Assembly: GCF_018130615.1 (NCBI RefSeq)
Contig: NZ_JAFCKB010000018.1
Span: forward strand, 108,584-172,583
Direction: 5' to 3'
Length of the DNA: 64,000 bases
Source of the DNA: Bradyrhizobium manausense
GTDB lineage: Bacteria > Pseudomonadota > Alphaproteobacteria > Rhizobiales > Xanthobacteraceae
Part shown: positions 37,982-46,935 of the stretch, in pieces
Layout of the letters: each line of letters begins with the position of its first letter
How positions within the stretch are numbered: position 1 is the stretch's first letter
Notes under the pieces: generated by a model
The model's input: the letters and a program-made list of their open reading frames with translations, nothing else
Databases searched by the model: none
What the model was told of the DNA's origin: nothing
Position numbers and translations under genes: made by a program

Positions 37982-38779
37982 CTAGAGAGTCTCCATCCGC
38001 AGTCCGTCATAGGCCGGCACGACCCCCGCGGGCAACGTCTGGCGGATCACCTCGTAGTCGACGTCGGCCGTCATGTTGGTGATGACGGCGCGCTTCGGCC
38101 TGAAGCGTTCGATCCAGGACAGCGCGTCGTTGATGCTGAAATGGCTGGGATGGCCGGTGTAGCGCAGGCCGTCGACGATCCACAGATCGAGGTTTTCCAG
38201 GGCACCCCAGCTCTCCCGCGGGATGTCGTTGAGATCGGGCGTGTAGGCAGCGTTGCCGATGCGGTAGCCAAGCGCGGGAATGTTGCCGTGCTGAACCAGG
38301 AAAGCCGTCATCGTCACCGCGCCCCCCTTCCCCAGAACCGTCTGGCTTTCGCCCGCCTCGATCGAATGCCGCGTCAGGATCGGCGGATAGTCGCTTCCCT
38401 CCGGCGAGATGAAGCAATAGGAAAACCGCGCCATGATGTCCTTGGCGGTCGACTGGTTGAAATAGACCGGAATGCGCTTGCGCATGTGGATCACGACCGA
38501 GCGCAGATCGTCCATGCCGTGGGTCTGGTCGGCGTGCTCATGGGTCAAGAATACCGCGTCGATGTGGTCGACATCCGTCGAGATCAACTGCTCGCGCAGG
38601 TCCGGCGACGTGTCGATCACGATACGCGTGGTGCCGTGGTGTGACGTCTGTTCGACCAGCAGCGAGCAACGGCGGCGGCGGTTCTTGGGGTTCGTGGGAT
38701 CGCAGGCGCCCCAGCCGAGCGCCGGGCGCGGCACGCCGGCGGAGGAGCCGCAGCCCAGGATCGTCAGCGTCAGCGTCAT
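37982..38779 (-). CDS. MBL-fold metal-dependent hydrolase (PhnP-like)
   Basis: This 265-residue metallo-beta-lactamase-fold hydrolase carries the metal motif TxHxHxDH as FLTHEHADQTHGM and an N-terminal LGCGSSAGVPRP typical of the PhnP/cyclic phosphodiesterase-like group. The N-terminal CDPTNPKNRRRRCS may bind an extra metal as in PhnP. No phn genes are nearby; its place is the last gene of the dacC-tmk-holB-metG-tatD block, a conserved alphaproteobacterial association. It is read 13 bases after tatD. The exact substrate is unknown. Confidence 0.88.
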   Translation of the reverse strand: MTLTLTILGCGSSAGVPRPALGWGACDPTNPKNRRRRCSLLVEQTSHHGTTRIVIDTSPDLREQLISTDVDHIDAVFLTHEHADQTHGMDDLRSVVIHMRKRIPVYFNQSTAKDIMARFSYCFISPEGSDYPPILTRHSIEAGESQTVLGKGGAVTMTAFLVQHGNIPALGYRIGNAAYTPDLNDIPRESWGALENLDLWIVDGLRYTGHPSHFSINDALSWIERFRPKRAVITNMTADVDYEVIRQTLPAGVVPAYDGLRMETL

Positions 38780-38792
38780 GCGGTTCAGAACC

Positions 38793-39569
38793 TCAAGTTT
38801 TCACCTTCGAGAAAAGGCGGAAGAAGTTTTCGCTGGTCTGCCGTGAGATCTCCTCAAGCGACACGCCGCGCGTTTCGGCAAGCACTTTGGCGACCTCGAC
38901 CACATAGGCCGGCTCGTTGCGCTTGCCCCGGAATTTGCCCGGCGCAAGGTAGGGCGAGTCTGTTTCGACCAGAATACGGTCGGACGGCAATTCGGCCGCC
39001 AGCGCGCGCAAGGTATCTGACTTCTTGAAGGTGAGGATTCCCGTGAAGCCGATGTATAGCCCGAGCGACACCGCCTTCAGCGCCAGCTCGCGCCCGCCGG
39101 TGTAACAATGCAGCACCGCGCGAAACGATCCCTTGGCAGCCTCCTCTTCCAGGATGCGGGCGCAGTCCTCATCGGCCTCGCGGGTGTGGATCACCAGCGG
39201 CAGGTCGGTCGCGCGCGCGGCGGCGATGTGGGCGCGAAAGCCCCTCGCCTGCGCCTCCGGCGAGCCGTTGTCGTAAAAATAGTCGAGCCCGGCCTCGCCG
39301 AGCGCGACCACCTTCGGATGCCGCGTCAGCGCGACCAACTCGTCCGCCGTGATGCCGTCTTCTTCATCCGCGTTGTGCGGGTGGGTGCCGACCGAGCAAT
39401 AGACGTCGTCATAGCGCCCGGCGATGGCGAGAAGCTGATCGAGCTTTCGCACCCGCGTCGAGATCGTGACCATGCGGCCGATGCCGGCCGCACGGGCACG
39501 CGCTACGATCCCGTCGAGATCTTCCGCGAAGTCCGGAAAATCCAGATGGCAGTGACTGTCGACCAGCAT
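38793..39569 (-). CDS. tatD: TatD family deoxyribonuclease
   Basis: This 258-residue TIM-barrel metal-dependent hydrolase has the metal ligands of SHCHLDF, the GEAGLDYFY strand, IHTREA and VLHCYTGG, ending with ETDSPYLAPG. TatD enzymes trim DNA 3' ends. The ATG at 39569 (MLVDSHCHL) is the family start; the longer open frame runs into metG. It lies 13 bases after the metG stop, within the housekeeping operon. Confidence 0.94.
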   Translation of the reverse strand: MLVDSHCHLDFPDFAEDLDGIVARARAAGIGRMVTISTRVRKLDQLLAIAGRYDDVYCSVGTHPHNADEEDGITADELVALTRHPKVVALGEAGLDYFYDNGSPEAQARGFRAHIAAARATDLPLVIHTREADEDCARILEEEAAKGSFRAVLHCYTGGRELALKAVSLGLYIGFTGILTFKKSDTLRALAAELPSDRILVETDSPYLAPGKFRGKRNEPAYVVEVAKVLAETRGVSLEEISRQTSENFFRLFSKVKT

Positions 39570-39582
39570 CGCTAGGTACGCC

Positions 39583-41508
39583 TCAGGCTGCCGGCTCGAT
39601 GTAGCGCGGGAACGCGGGCGTCGGCGCCGGCAGCATCGAGCCGGGCGCGATCCGCTTGGCGCCGCCGAGCATCGCGAAGTTGCGCTCTCCTTCGGGAATA
39701 CCAAGGCTGTCGAGCAGCAGGCCCGAGGCGGTCGGCATCGCCGGCTGGGCCAGGATCGCGATCTGGCGCACGACTTCAGCGGTGACGTAGAGCACCGTCC
39801 TCTGTCGTGCGGGATCGGTCTTGGCCAGCGCCCACGGCGCCTCGCCCGCGAAATAGCGGTTGGCTTCCGCAACCACGGCCCACACGGCATTGAGCCAGTG
39901 ATGGATCTGCTGGGTTGCCATCGCTTCGCGGCTGGCGGCGATCATACCGTCGGCCATAGCCAGGATCGCCTTGTCATTGTCACTGAACTCGCCGGGCTCC
40001 GGCAGCACGCCGCTGAGTTGCTTGGCGATCATCGACAGCGAGCGTTGCGCGAGGTTGCCGAGATCATTGGCGAGATCGGCATTGATGCGTGCGACGATAG
40101 CTTCATGGTTGTAGTTGCCGTCCTGGCCGAACGGCACCTCGCGCAGGAAGAAATAGCGCATCTGGTCGACGCCATACTGGTCGGCGAGATTGAAGGGATC
40201 GACGACGTTGCCGACCGATTTCGACATCTTCTCGCCCCTGTTGAACAGGAAGCCGTGGGCATAGACCCGCTTCTGCACGGGAATGCCGGCCGACATCAGG
40301 AATGCGGGCCAATACACCGCGTGGAAGCGGATGATGTCCTTGCCGATGATGTGCACGTCCGCTGGCCAGTAGCGCCAGTTCTCGTCGCTCTCGTCGGGGA
40401 AGCCGACGCCGGTGATGTAATTGGTCAGCGCGTCGACCCAGACGTACATCACGTGCTCTTCGTCGCCGGGCACCTTGACGCCCCAATCGAACGTGGTCCG
40501 CGAGATCGAGAGATCGCGCAGGCCGCCCTTGACGAAGCTCACCACCTCGTTCTTGCGGGAATCGGGCCCGATGAAATCAGGGCGATCCGAATAGAGCTTG
40601 AGCAGCTTGTCCTGATAGGCCGAGAGGCGGAAGAAATAGCTCTTCTCTTCGACCCACTCGACCGGCGTGCCCTGCGGTCCGAGCCGCACGCCGTCGTCGT
40701 TCAGGCGCGTCTCATCCTCGGCGTAGTACGCCTCATCGCGAACCGAGTACCAGCCGGCATAGGTGTCGGCATAGATGTCGCCGTTCGCTTCCATGCGACG
40801 CCAGATCTCCTGGGTCGAGCGATGGTGCTGCTCCTCGGTGGTACGGATGAACCGGTCGAACGACACGTTCAGCCGCTCGTCCATCTCCTTGAAGCGGCCG
40901 GCATTGCGGGCCGCGAGCGCGGCCGGCGTCAGGCCCTCGTTCTGCGCGGTCTGGACCATCTTCAGGCCGTGCTCGTCGGTACCGGTCAGGAAGAACACGT
41001 CCTTGCCGTCGAGCCGCGCAAAGCGCGCCAGCACGTCGGTCGCAATCGCCTCATAGGCGTGGCCGATATGCGGACTGCCGTTGGGATAGGCAATCGCGGT
41101 GGTGATGTAGAAGACGTTGTCGCGCGCGGACGCGGCAACAGGCGCTGACGCCTTCGGTGCAGCCGTCGGCTTCGGCGCAGGCGGCGCCTTGGGCTTCACG
41201 GCCTTCGGCGGCGTGACGATGGGGGCCGGCGCAGCGATCAGGGCGGGCGCGGTCACCCTCGCCGTCTTGGCTGCTTTCTTCGCCGGAGCCTTGGCGGGCT
41301 TCCTGGTGGCCGCCTTCTTCGAAGCCTTCTTGGCGACGATCTGCTTCTTCGCGGCGTTCTTGCCGGCCTTCTTTGCCGACTTCTTCACGCTCTTCTTGGT
41401 GGCGGCCTTCTTGGTCTTCTTGACCTTTTTGACCGCTTTGGACGCGCGCGCCTTCACGGCCTTCTTGCCACTCTTGCCCTTGACCGTTTTCTTAGCTCGT
41501 GTCGCCAC
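39583..41508 (-). CDS. metG: Methionyl-tRNA synthetase with histone-H1-like N-terminal extension
   Basis: This 641-residue enzyme charges tRNA-Met. The synthetase starts at about residue 129 ([14 protein letters not shown]), with HIGH at 147-150, the KMSKS loop in [10 protein letters not shown] and the anticodon-binding domain after it. There is no C-terminal EMAP-type tRNA-binding domain, as usual for this short class. The first 128 residues are extremely rich in Lys and Ala (AKKA/VKK repeats, then Ala-Pro-Lys), like histone H1 tails, and could bind RNA. The ATG at 41508 has an AAAGGA site, so the extension seems genuinely translated. Confidence 0.95.
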   Translation of the reverse strand: MATRAKKTVKGKSGKKAVKARASKAVKKVKKTKKAATKKSVKKSAKKAGKNAAKKQIVAKKASKKAATRKPAKAPAKKAAKTARVTAPALIAAPAPIVTPPKAVKPKAPPAPKPTAAPKASAPVAASARDNVFYITTAIAYPNGSPHIGHAYEAIATDVLARFARLDGKDVFFLTGTDEHGLKMVQTAQNEGLTPAALAARNAGRFKEMDERLNVSFDRFIRTTEEQHHRSTQEIWRRMEANGDIYADTYAGWYSVRDEAYYAEDETRLNDDGVRLGPQGTPVEWVEEKSYFFRLSAYQDKLLKLYSDRPDFIGPDSRKNEVVSFVKGGLRDLSISRTTFDWGVKVPGDEEHVMYVWVDALTNYITGVGFPDESDENWRYWPADVHIIGKDIIRFHAVYWPAFLMSAGIPVQKRVYAHGFLFNRGEKMSKSVGNVVDPFNLADQYGVDQMRYFFLREVPFGQDGNYNHEAIVARINADLANDLGNLAQRSLSMIAKQLSGVLPEPGEFSDNDKAILAMADGMIAASREAMATQQIHHWLNAVWAVVAEANRYFAGEAPWALAKTDPARQRTVLYVTAEVVRQIAILAQPAMPTASGLLLDSLGIPEGERNFAMLGGAKRIAPGSMLPAPTPAFPRYIEPAA

Positions 41509-41571
41509 GATGAATTCCTTTGCCGGCTTCTCGAAATTTGGAAACGAATTTGCGTTAGGTTGTTGTCTTGC

Positions 41572-41616
41572 GCATGATCATTTCGGAAAACCGCTGCGCA
41601 CTTTTCCGGATCATGC
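41572..41616. repeat. 45-base palindromic intergenic repeat, copy 1
   Basis: This imperfect palindrome begins GCATGATCATTTCGG and ends TTTTCCGGATCATGC. Read on the minus strand it matches the copy at 45724-45768 at about 35 of 45 positions. It resembles the dispersed palindromic repeats common in Bradyrhizobium intergenic DNA. It lies between holB and metG inside the operon. Confidence 0.7.
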
Positions 41617-41617
41617 T

Positions 41618-42664
41618 CTAGCGCGTTGCGTCCGCCAGCCAGCCGAACACCGAGAATACCAAGGGCTTTCGCTCCAGATTGTAGGTTTCGGTGTCGCGCG
41701 CGGCGCGGACGATCTTTTCCCATACCTCAGCTAGACGCGCAAGGCGCGGCAGGTTCTGGTTGGCATTGGCCTCATCGGCATGCAGGCGTTCCGCGATCCA
41801 GCGATCGATGCCGTCGACGAAGGCCGCGAGCGCGACGCGGTCGCTGGTGCCGAGGGATTCGCCGAGCGTGTGCAACTCGCGCGGATCGAGCTCCGGGAGC
41901 CGTGCCAGCAGCGCCGCCGTGCGCTGCTGAAGCTTCAGCGCATCGCCCCCGAGCAGCGTCAGCGCGCGCGCGACGCTGCCCTCGGAGGCCTCCGCGGCTT
42001 CGCGCAGCGCCAGATCGGTCGGAGCGAGATCGGCGGCCGCGGCGGCTGCACCGATGACCTCCTCGGTGGTGAGCGAGCGCAGGCGCAGCTTGCGGCAACG
42101 CGACTGAATGGTAGCGAGCACGCGCGCGGGCGCGTGGCTCACCAGCAGGAACAGCGATCGCTGCGGCGGTTCCTCCAAGATCTTCAGCAGGGCGTTCGCC
42201 GCATTGGGATTGAGCTCGTCGACGGTGTCGACGATGCAGACGCGCCAGCCTTCGGCCGCCGCGGTCGAGCCGAAGAACGCGATCGTCTCGCGCGTCTCGT
42301 CCACGGTAATGACGGTGCGCATCACGCCGCGGTCGTTGGCGGAGCGCTCCAGCGTCAGCAGACCACCATGCGAGCTCGCCGCAACCTGTCGCGCCACGGC
42401 GTCGTCGGGGGCGATCGCGAGGTCTTCCGCGCCCTGCACGGCAGGCGCCAGCGGCTGGCCGTGAGCGAGCACGAAGCGCGCCATGCGATAGGCCAGCGTC
42501 GCCTTGCCGATGCCCTGCGGCCCTCCGATCAGCCAGGCATGCGGAATACGCCCGCTGCGATAGGCCGTGAGCAGCGCCGTCTCGGCCTCGCGATGGCCGA
42601 ACAGCAGGTTCGTCTCGCGCGGATGCGGAATGGCGCTCTCACGCTCGGCCTGACGCGGGCTCAT
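41618..42664 (-). CDS. holB: DNA polymerase III delta' subunit
   Basis: This 348-residue clamp-loader subunit has the AAA+ Walker A GGPQGIGKATLA (about residue 48) and the LLKILEEPPQRSLFLLVSHAPARVLATIQSRC stretch with the SRC sensor motif. The Zn-binding cysteines seen in some delta' proteins are not visible. The ATG at 42664 overlaps the tmk stop by four bases. It is part of the dacC-tmk-holB-metG operon. Confidence 0.95.
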   Translation of the reverse strand: MSPRQAERESAIPHPRETNLLFGHREAETALLTAYRSGRIPHAWLIGGPQGIGKATLAYRMARFVLAHGQPLAPAVQGAEDLAIAPDDAVARQVAASSHGGLLTLERSANDRGVMRTVITVDETRETIAFFGSTAAAEGWRVCIVDTVDELNPNAANALLKILEEPPQRSLFLLVSHAPARVLATIQSRCRKLRLRSLTTEEVIGAAAAAADLAPTDLALREAAEASEGSVARALTLLGGDALKLQQRTAALLARLPELDPRELHTLGESLGTSDRVALAAFVDGIDRWIAERLHADEANANQNLPRLARLAEVWEKIVRAARDTETYNLERKPLVFSVFGWLADATR

Positions 42665-43347
42665 GCTGAGACCACCGAGGCAGGCGTGCGAAGGAGGCGC
42701 TCGCGCAACGCCGTCCAGACCCGGTCCGCGACCGTATCAGGATCAGAATTGGCGTCGATCAGCACACATCGCTTGGGCTCGTCCTCGGCGATCTTCCGAT
42801 AGGCCTCGCGGAGCCCCTGATGGAAGCTGAGCTTCTCGCTTTCGAAGCGGTCGGGCGTACCGCTGCCGCGACGCGCGGCGGCGCGCTGCAGGCCGATTTC
42901 GACCGGCAGGTCGAGAATGAGGGTGAGATCCGGCTTGAGATCGCCGATCGTGACCCGCTGCATGGCGTTGATCAGCCCCGCGGGCACCTGGCCGAGGCTG
43001 CCCTGATAGGCGCGTGTCGAATCGGCGAAACGGTCGCACAGCACCCAGGCACCGTGGTTCAGCGCGGGTTGGATTACGGTGCGGACATGGTCATCGCGCG
43101 CGGCCGCGAACAGCAAGGTCTCGGCTTCGGGCCCGAGCAGCTTGCCCATGCCCGACAGCACCAGATGTCGCATGATCTCCGCGCCCGGCGACCCGCCCGG
43201 CTCACGTGTGACGAGCGTGCGCATCCGTGCCGCCTTGAGACGGTCGGCGAGCTTCTTGATCTGAGTCGACTTGCCCGTCCCCTCGCCGCCTTCAAAGGTG
43301 ATGAAGCGTCCGCGTCCGGACGAGCGCTGTCCCGTGCTATCACTCAT
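42661..43347 (-). CDS. tmk: Thymidylate kinase
   Basis: This 228-residue kinase phosphorylates dTMP to dTDP. It has the P-loop GGEGTGKSTQ (about residue 20), the DR(F/Y) motif CDRFADSTRAYQG and the lid-region Arg cluster (QRAAARRGSGTPDRFE). It starts two bases after dacC ends and overlaps holB by four bases. The first 15 residues before FITFEGGEG are a little longer than usual. Confidence 0.96.
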   Translation of the reverse strand: MSDSTGQRSSGRGRFITFEGGEGTGKSTQIKKLADRLKAARMRTLVTREPGGSPGAEIMRHLVLSGMGKLLGPEAETLLFAAARDDHVRTVIQPALNHGAWVLCDRFADSTRAYQGSLGQVPAGLINAMQRVTIGDLKPDLTLILDLPVEIGLQRAAARRGSGTPDRFESEKLSFHQGLREAYRKIAEDEPKRCVLIDANSDPDTVADRVWTALRERLLRTPASVVSA

Positions 43348-43349
43348 GG

Positions 43350-44612
43350 TCAGAGCTTCTCAGCACCTGCGCGGAACATGCCGATCACGAGCTCGCTGGC
43401 ACCGTCGATCGCGCGGCGCACGGTCGAGCCGGTACTGATCGCCTCGGCGGCATAGACCGGTGTCTCCACCGCGATGGCGCCGCTTCGCCAGACCCTGACC
43501 ACGCCGACCTGCTGGCCGGCCTGGACCGGTGCACGCACAGGGCCGCTATAGACGACACGTGCGATCAACTTGTCGCCGCCGCTCTTGTGCACCATGACCT
43601 TCACCGGCTCTTTCGCAACGAGCTTCACCGAGCGGCTCTCGCCACCGAACACCTTGGCGTAGCCGACCTGCTGGTCGGCCGCTATCAACGTGCGGGTCTC
43701 GAAATTGCGAAAGCCCCATTCCAGCATTTTCTTGGCTTCCGTGGCGCGGTCCTCGATGTCCTCAAGTCCGTTGACGACGACGATCAGCCGTGTGCCGTTC
43801 TGCACGGCCGAACCGACCATGCCGTAGCCACCCTCCTTTGTGTAACCGGTCTTCAGGCCGTCAGCGCCTTCCATGGAATTGAGCAGCGGATTGCGGTTGG
43901 GCTGGCGGATCTTGTTCCAGGTGAACTCCTTCTCGCCGAACAGTTTATAGAATTCGGGGAAGTCCAGGATGATGTGCCGGGCAAGCATGCCGAGTTCGCG
44001 CACCGTCATCTTGTTGCCCGGGTCGGGCAAGCCGTTGGAATTGGCGAAGGTCGATTTGGTCATGCCGAGCTCGCGCGCGCGCTTGGTCATGAAATCGGCG
44101 GCAAAGATCTTCTCGTTGCCGGCAATGCCCTCGGCGAGAGCGATGCAGGCATCGTTACCGCTCTGGATGATCGCGCCATGCAGGAGGTCGTCGACCGAGA
44201 CCTTGCTGTTGATGGCCGCGAACATGGTCGAGCCGCCGGACGGCGCGCCCCCCCTGCGCCAGGCGTTCTCGCTGATCCGGTATTCGTCGGTCAGCTTGAT
44301 GTCGCCCTTCTTGATCGCGTTGAAAACGACTTCCGCAGTCACGAGCTTCATCATGCTGGAGGGGGCACGCAGCTCATCGGCGTTCTTCTCGAACAGCACG
44401 CTGCCGCTGGAGGCCTCGATCAGGATCGCGGTGGGGGCGTCGCCGTCGAAGCCGATATCTTCGGTCTTCTTGGCGCCCTGGACGCTCTGGTTGGCAGCGT
44501 AGAGCACCCCGCCCCAGCCAAAGCTCACCGCGAGCGCCGCCCCGAGCAGCCCGCGCGCGAAGGCCCGGGCCGTGAACCCGTTATGGCGGAGCGAAATGAG
44601 ACGAAGTGCCAT
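43350..44612 (-). CDS. D-alanyl-D-alanine carboxypeptidase (DacC/PBP5/6-type)
   Basis: This 420-residue periplasmic serine carboxypeptidase trims peptidoglycan stem peptides. Its signal peptide precedes the mature protein. It has the S-x-x-K nucleophile SSMMK (about residue 87), the SGN motif (SGNDACIALAE) and KTG (DGLKTGYT), then a C-terminal PBP5_C domain and a terminal amphipathic-like helix. The ATG at 44612 gives the signal peptide MALRLISLRHNG; the longer open frame upstream is not conserved. It heads the operon into tmk. Confidence 0.93.
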   Translation of the reverse strand: MALRLISLRHNGFTARAFARGLLGAALAVSFGWGGVLYAANQSVQGAKKTEDIGFDGDAPTAILIEASSGSVLFEKNADELRAPSSMMKLVTAEVVFNAIKKGDIKLTDEYRISENAWRRGGAPSGGSTMFAAINSKVSVDDLLHGAIIQSGNDACIALAEGIAGNEKIFAADFMTKRARELGMTKSTFANSNGLPDPGNKMTVRELGMLARHIILDFPEFYKLFGEKEFTWNKIRQPNRNPLLNSMEGADGLKTGYTKEGGYGMVGSAVQNGTRLIVVVNGLEDIEDRATEAKKMLEWGFRNFETRTLIAADQQVGYAKVFGGESRSVKLVAKEPVKVMVHKSGGDKLIARVVYSGPVRAPVQAGQQVGVVRVWRSGAIAVETPVYAAEAISTGSTVRRAIDGASELVIGMFRAGAEKL

Positions 44613-44765
44613 GGCGAAGCCCTGAGACCGGCGTTCTAACAGTTGGAACCGGGGCGAACAACACGCGGATCGGTGCCCGTCCCAGAGATTGCACGATTCT
44701 CGTCGCATCCCTATCGTGGCACCTGATGTTTTTGGACCAAACCCCTGAAACAAGGCGGAAAAGCG

Positions 44766-45722
44766 ATGTCCACCACCCGCGTGATCAAGGCCAATGGGAT
44801 CGACCTGTTTATCCGCGAGGCCGGCCAGGGGCCGCTGGTGGTGCTGTGCCATGGCTGGCCGGAATTATCCTATTCCTGGCGGCACCAGATCCCGGCGCTC
44901 GCGGCCGCCGGATTTTATGTCGTGGCCCCTGACATGCGCGGCTACGGCCAGAGCGCGGCGCCGCCTGACGCGGCCGCCTATTCCATCTTCGACCTGGTCG
45001 GCGACGTGGTCGGCCTGGTGCAGGCGCTCGGCGTGACCAAGGCGATGGTGGTCGGCCACGACTGGGGCGCGCCGGTCGCCTGGCATGCGGCGCTGTTCCG
45101 CCCCGATATGTTCACGGCCGTCGCAGGCCTCAGCGTGCCGCCGCCGTTCCGCGGACGCGGCAGGCCGCTCGAACTGCTGCGTCAGGGCGGCATCACCAAT
45201 TTCTACTGGCAGTACTTTCAGGCGCCCGGTGTTGCGGAGGCCGAGTTCGAGCATGACGTCGCCCGCACCATGCGCACGGTGCTCGGTGGCCGCGGCCTCG
45301 CTGATCCGAACGCCGCGATGTTCGTACAGGAGGGCAAGGGGTTTCTTGGCCATGCCGCCGACGCGGAGCCGCTGCCGGCGTGGCTGACTGAAACCGATCT
45401 CGCTCATTTCACGGAGAGCTTCAGCAAGTCTGGATTCCGCGGCGGGTTGAACTGGTATCGCAACCTCGACCGCAATTGGGAGCTGACCGCGCCCTGGCAG
45501 AATGCGCAGATTCACCAGCCCTCCCTCTTCATCGCCGGCGCGCAGGACGCCGTCATCACCGGCCTGATCGGCGCCAGGCGTGTCAACGAGCTGGAGCGCG
45601 TTCTGCCCAGTCTCACGCGAAAGCTGATCATCGAGGGCGCCGGCCATTGGGTGCAGCAGGAGCGGCCCGAGGAGGTGAATGCTGCGCTGCTGAGATTCCT
45701 GCGCGAGGCGGCATCGGGCTAA
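44766..45722 (+). CDS. Alpha/beta hydrolase, epoxide-hydrolase-like
   Basis: This 318-residue cytoplasmic hydrolase has the HGWPE oxyanion-hole strand, the nucleophile elbow GHDWGAPVAWH with Asp as nucleophile (about residue 101), and a C-terminal His in GAGHWVQQERP. An Asp nucleophile marks epoxide hydrolases and haloalkane dehalogenases; Tyr-rich cap residues favour the former. It sits at the left end of the block inserted between dacC and rlpA. The actual substrate is unknown. Confidence 0.88.
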   Translation: MSTTRVIKANGIDLFIREAGQGPLVVLCHGWPELSYSWRHQIPALAAAGFYVVAPDMRGYGQSAAPPDAAAYSIFDLVGDVVGLVQALGVTKAMVVGHDWGAPVAWHAALFRPDMFTAVAGLSVPPPFRGRGRPLELLRQGGITNFYWQYFQAPGVAEAEFEHDVARTMRTVLGGRGLADPNAAMFVQEGKGFLGHAADAEPLPAWLTETDLAHFTESFSKSGFRGGLNWYRNLDRNWELTAPWQNAQIHQPSLFIAGAQDAVITGLIGARRVNELERVLPSLTRKLIIEGAGHWVQQERPEEVNAALLRFLREAASG

Positions 45723-45723
45723 A

Positions 45724-45768
45724 GCATGGTCCGGAAAGGCACTTAGTGGTTTTCCGAAAAGACCTTGC
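45724..45768. repeat. 45-base palindromic intergenic repeat, copy 2
   Basis: This imperfect palindrome begins GCATGGTCCGGAAAGG and ends TTTTCCGAAAAGACCTTGC. It is the same length as, and about 35/45 identical to, the reverse complement of the copy at 41572-41616. It begins two bases after the hydrolase stop, where it could act as a terminator-like hairpin. Confidence 0.7.
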
Positions 45769-45798
45769 TCGAACAATCGCCTGAAGCGCGATGACGAT

Positions 45799-46362
45799 TC
45801 ATCCTGATCTCATCGCGCTCTCGGTGAGATCCTTTCTCATTGCGATGTGGGCGGCGCCCGCCTGCCCGACCTCGGCAAATCCTTGCCGCTGGTAAAACCG
45901 GCGCGCGGCCGGATTGCTCGTGAGCACCACAAGCGTCAGCGCGCCGGCACCCTGCCGGCGCGCTGACGCTTCGAGTGCATCGAGGATATTGGTCCCGATA
46001 CCGCGACCGCATTCGGTCGGCAGCAGCGCGATATCGATGACGTGCCAGTACTCGTCTGTGCAATGAAGCAGCAGCCGGCCGATCGCCGCCCCGTCTCGTG
46101 CCACGATCAGCGAGATCGCATTCGGAAACTGCGCGGCGTAGCCGGCGGCCTGACTGCGGAATTGTTGTTCCAGAATTTGATCGAGGATTGGCCCGGACAA
46201 ACCGGTCGCAGCGAATTGCCCGGTCCGCACCTGCTCGAAGAGATGCCGGATGAACGGCGCGTCGATCGGGCTTGCGGGCCGAAGCCGCAGGGTCGGATCA
46301 GCCGGGATGATGTCGAACGACGCAGGATCCATCATGCCGTCGCGTCGTGCCGCATTGCTCAC
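45799..46362 (-). CDS. GNAT acetyltransferase coupled to the tail-collar genes
   Basis: This 187-residue GCN5-type N-acetyltransferase has the acetyl-CoA loop ECGRGIGTNILDALE and the C-terminal NPAARRFYQRQGF. The start is a GTG at 46362, whose GTGA overlaps the stop of the preceding collar gene, so translation is coupled. That coupling suggests the enzyme acts on or with the collar proteins, but no direct evidence of the target is visible. An ATG at 46335 or 46332 is an alternative start. Confidence 0.8.
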   Translation of the reverse strand: MSNAARRDGMMDPASFDIIPADPTLRLRPASPIDAPFIRHLFEQVRTGQFAATGLSGPILDQILEQQFRSQAAGYAAQFPNAISLIVARDGAAIGRLLLHCTDEYWHVIDIALLPTECGRGIGTNILDALEASARRQGAGALTLVVLTSNPAARRFYQRQGFAEVGQAGAAHIAMRKDLTESAMRSG

Positions 46363-46901
46363 CCGAAGGACGGAAAGATTCCCGCATAAGCGATACACCA
46401 GACGATCGCCAGGGTGGGCTGCGTGTTGTCGTGCGGCTGGTTCTGCCCCGTCATCGTGACGGCATTGGTCACCAAGGTCGAGTTGCCGGGCGGCGCGACG
46501 AAGCCGTTGAATTGGGGATCGATCGCCACCGTCGTCCCGGCCGTTCCGGGACCCGCGGTGCCGCCTTGTGTGGTCTTGGCGCCGAGCTGCAGGGTGTGCG
46601 TGTGGCGGGCCATGTTGTCGCCGATCAAGGTCACCGTCGGGCTGCCAACGGTCTCGCCGATGTCGTAGTTCTGCAAACCCGGACCTTGCCCCTGGCTGAT
46701 CGCTATCGAGCCGTTCAGGTTCGGCAGGGCGAAATTGGTCGTGCCATTGCCGCCGTAATATGTGCCGATCAACGCAAATAGCGCAGTGAATTGCTGAATC
46801 GGCACCAGCTGGCCACCGCAGGGCAGCCAGGCATTGTTGAAGCCAGTGACAGCAAAGGGAAACGGAAACGCCTGGATTTCGCCGACGAACTGATCTGACA
46901 T
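46359..46901 (-). CDS. Phage tail-collar domain protein, copy 3 (Mdp-like)
   Basis: This 180-residue protein has the collar signature (WLPCGGQLVPIQQFTALFALIG, then TYYGGNGTTNFALPNLNG), also found in so-called microcystin-dependent proteins. The C-terminal half is Thr/Gly-rich and ends in CIAYAGIFPSFG, shared with its two neighbours. There is no signal peptide. It is third in a tandem set (47575-48120, 46936-47463, this one) and ends overlapping the acetyltransferase start. Phage collar domains trimerise on fibres, but no other tail genes are present, so this is not a prophage remnant. Confidence 0.88.
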   Translation of the reverse strand: MSDQFVGEIQAFPFPFAVTGFNNAWLPCGGQLVPIQQFTALFALIGTYYGGNGTTNFALPNLNGSIAISQGQGPGLQNYDIGETVGSPTVTLIGDNMARHTHTLQLGAKTTQGGTAGPGTAGTTVAIDPQFNGFVAPPGNSTLVTNAVTMTGQNQPHDNTQPTLAIVWCIAYAGIFPSFG

Positions 46902-46935
46902 GATGTCTTTCCTCGAGAATACGGATGCACGCGGC

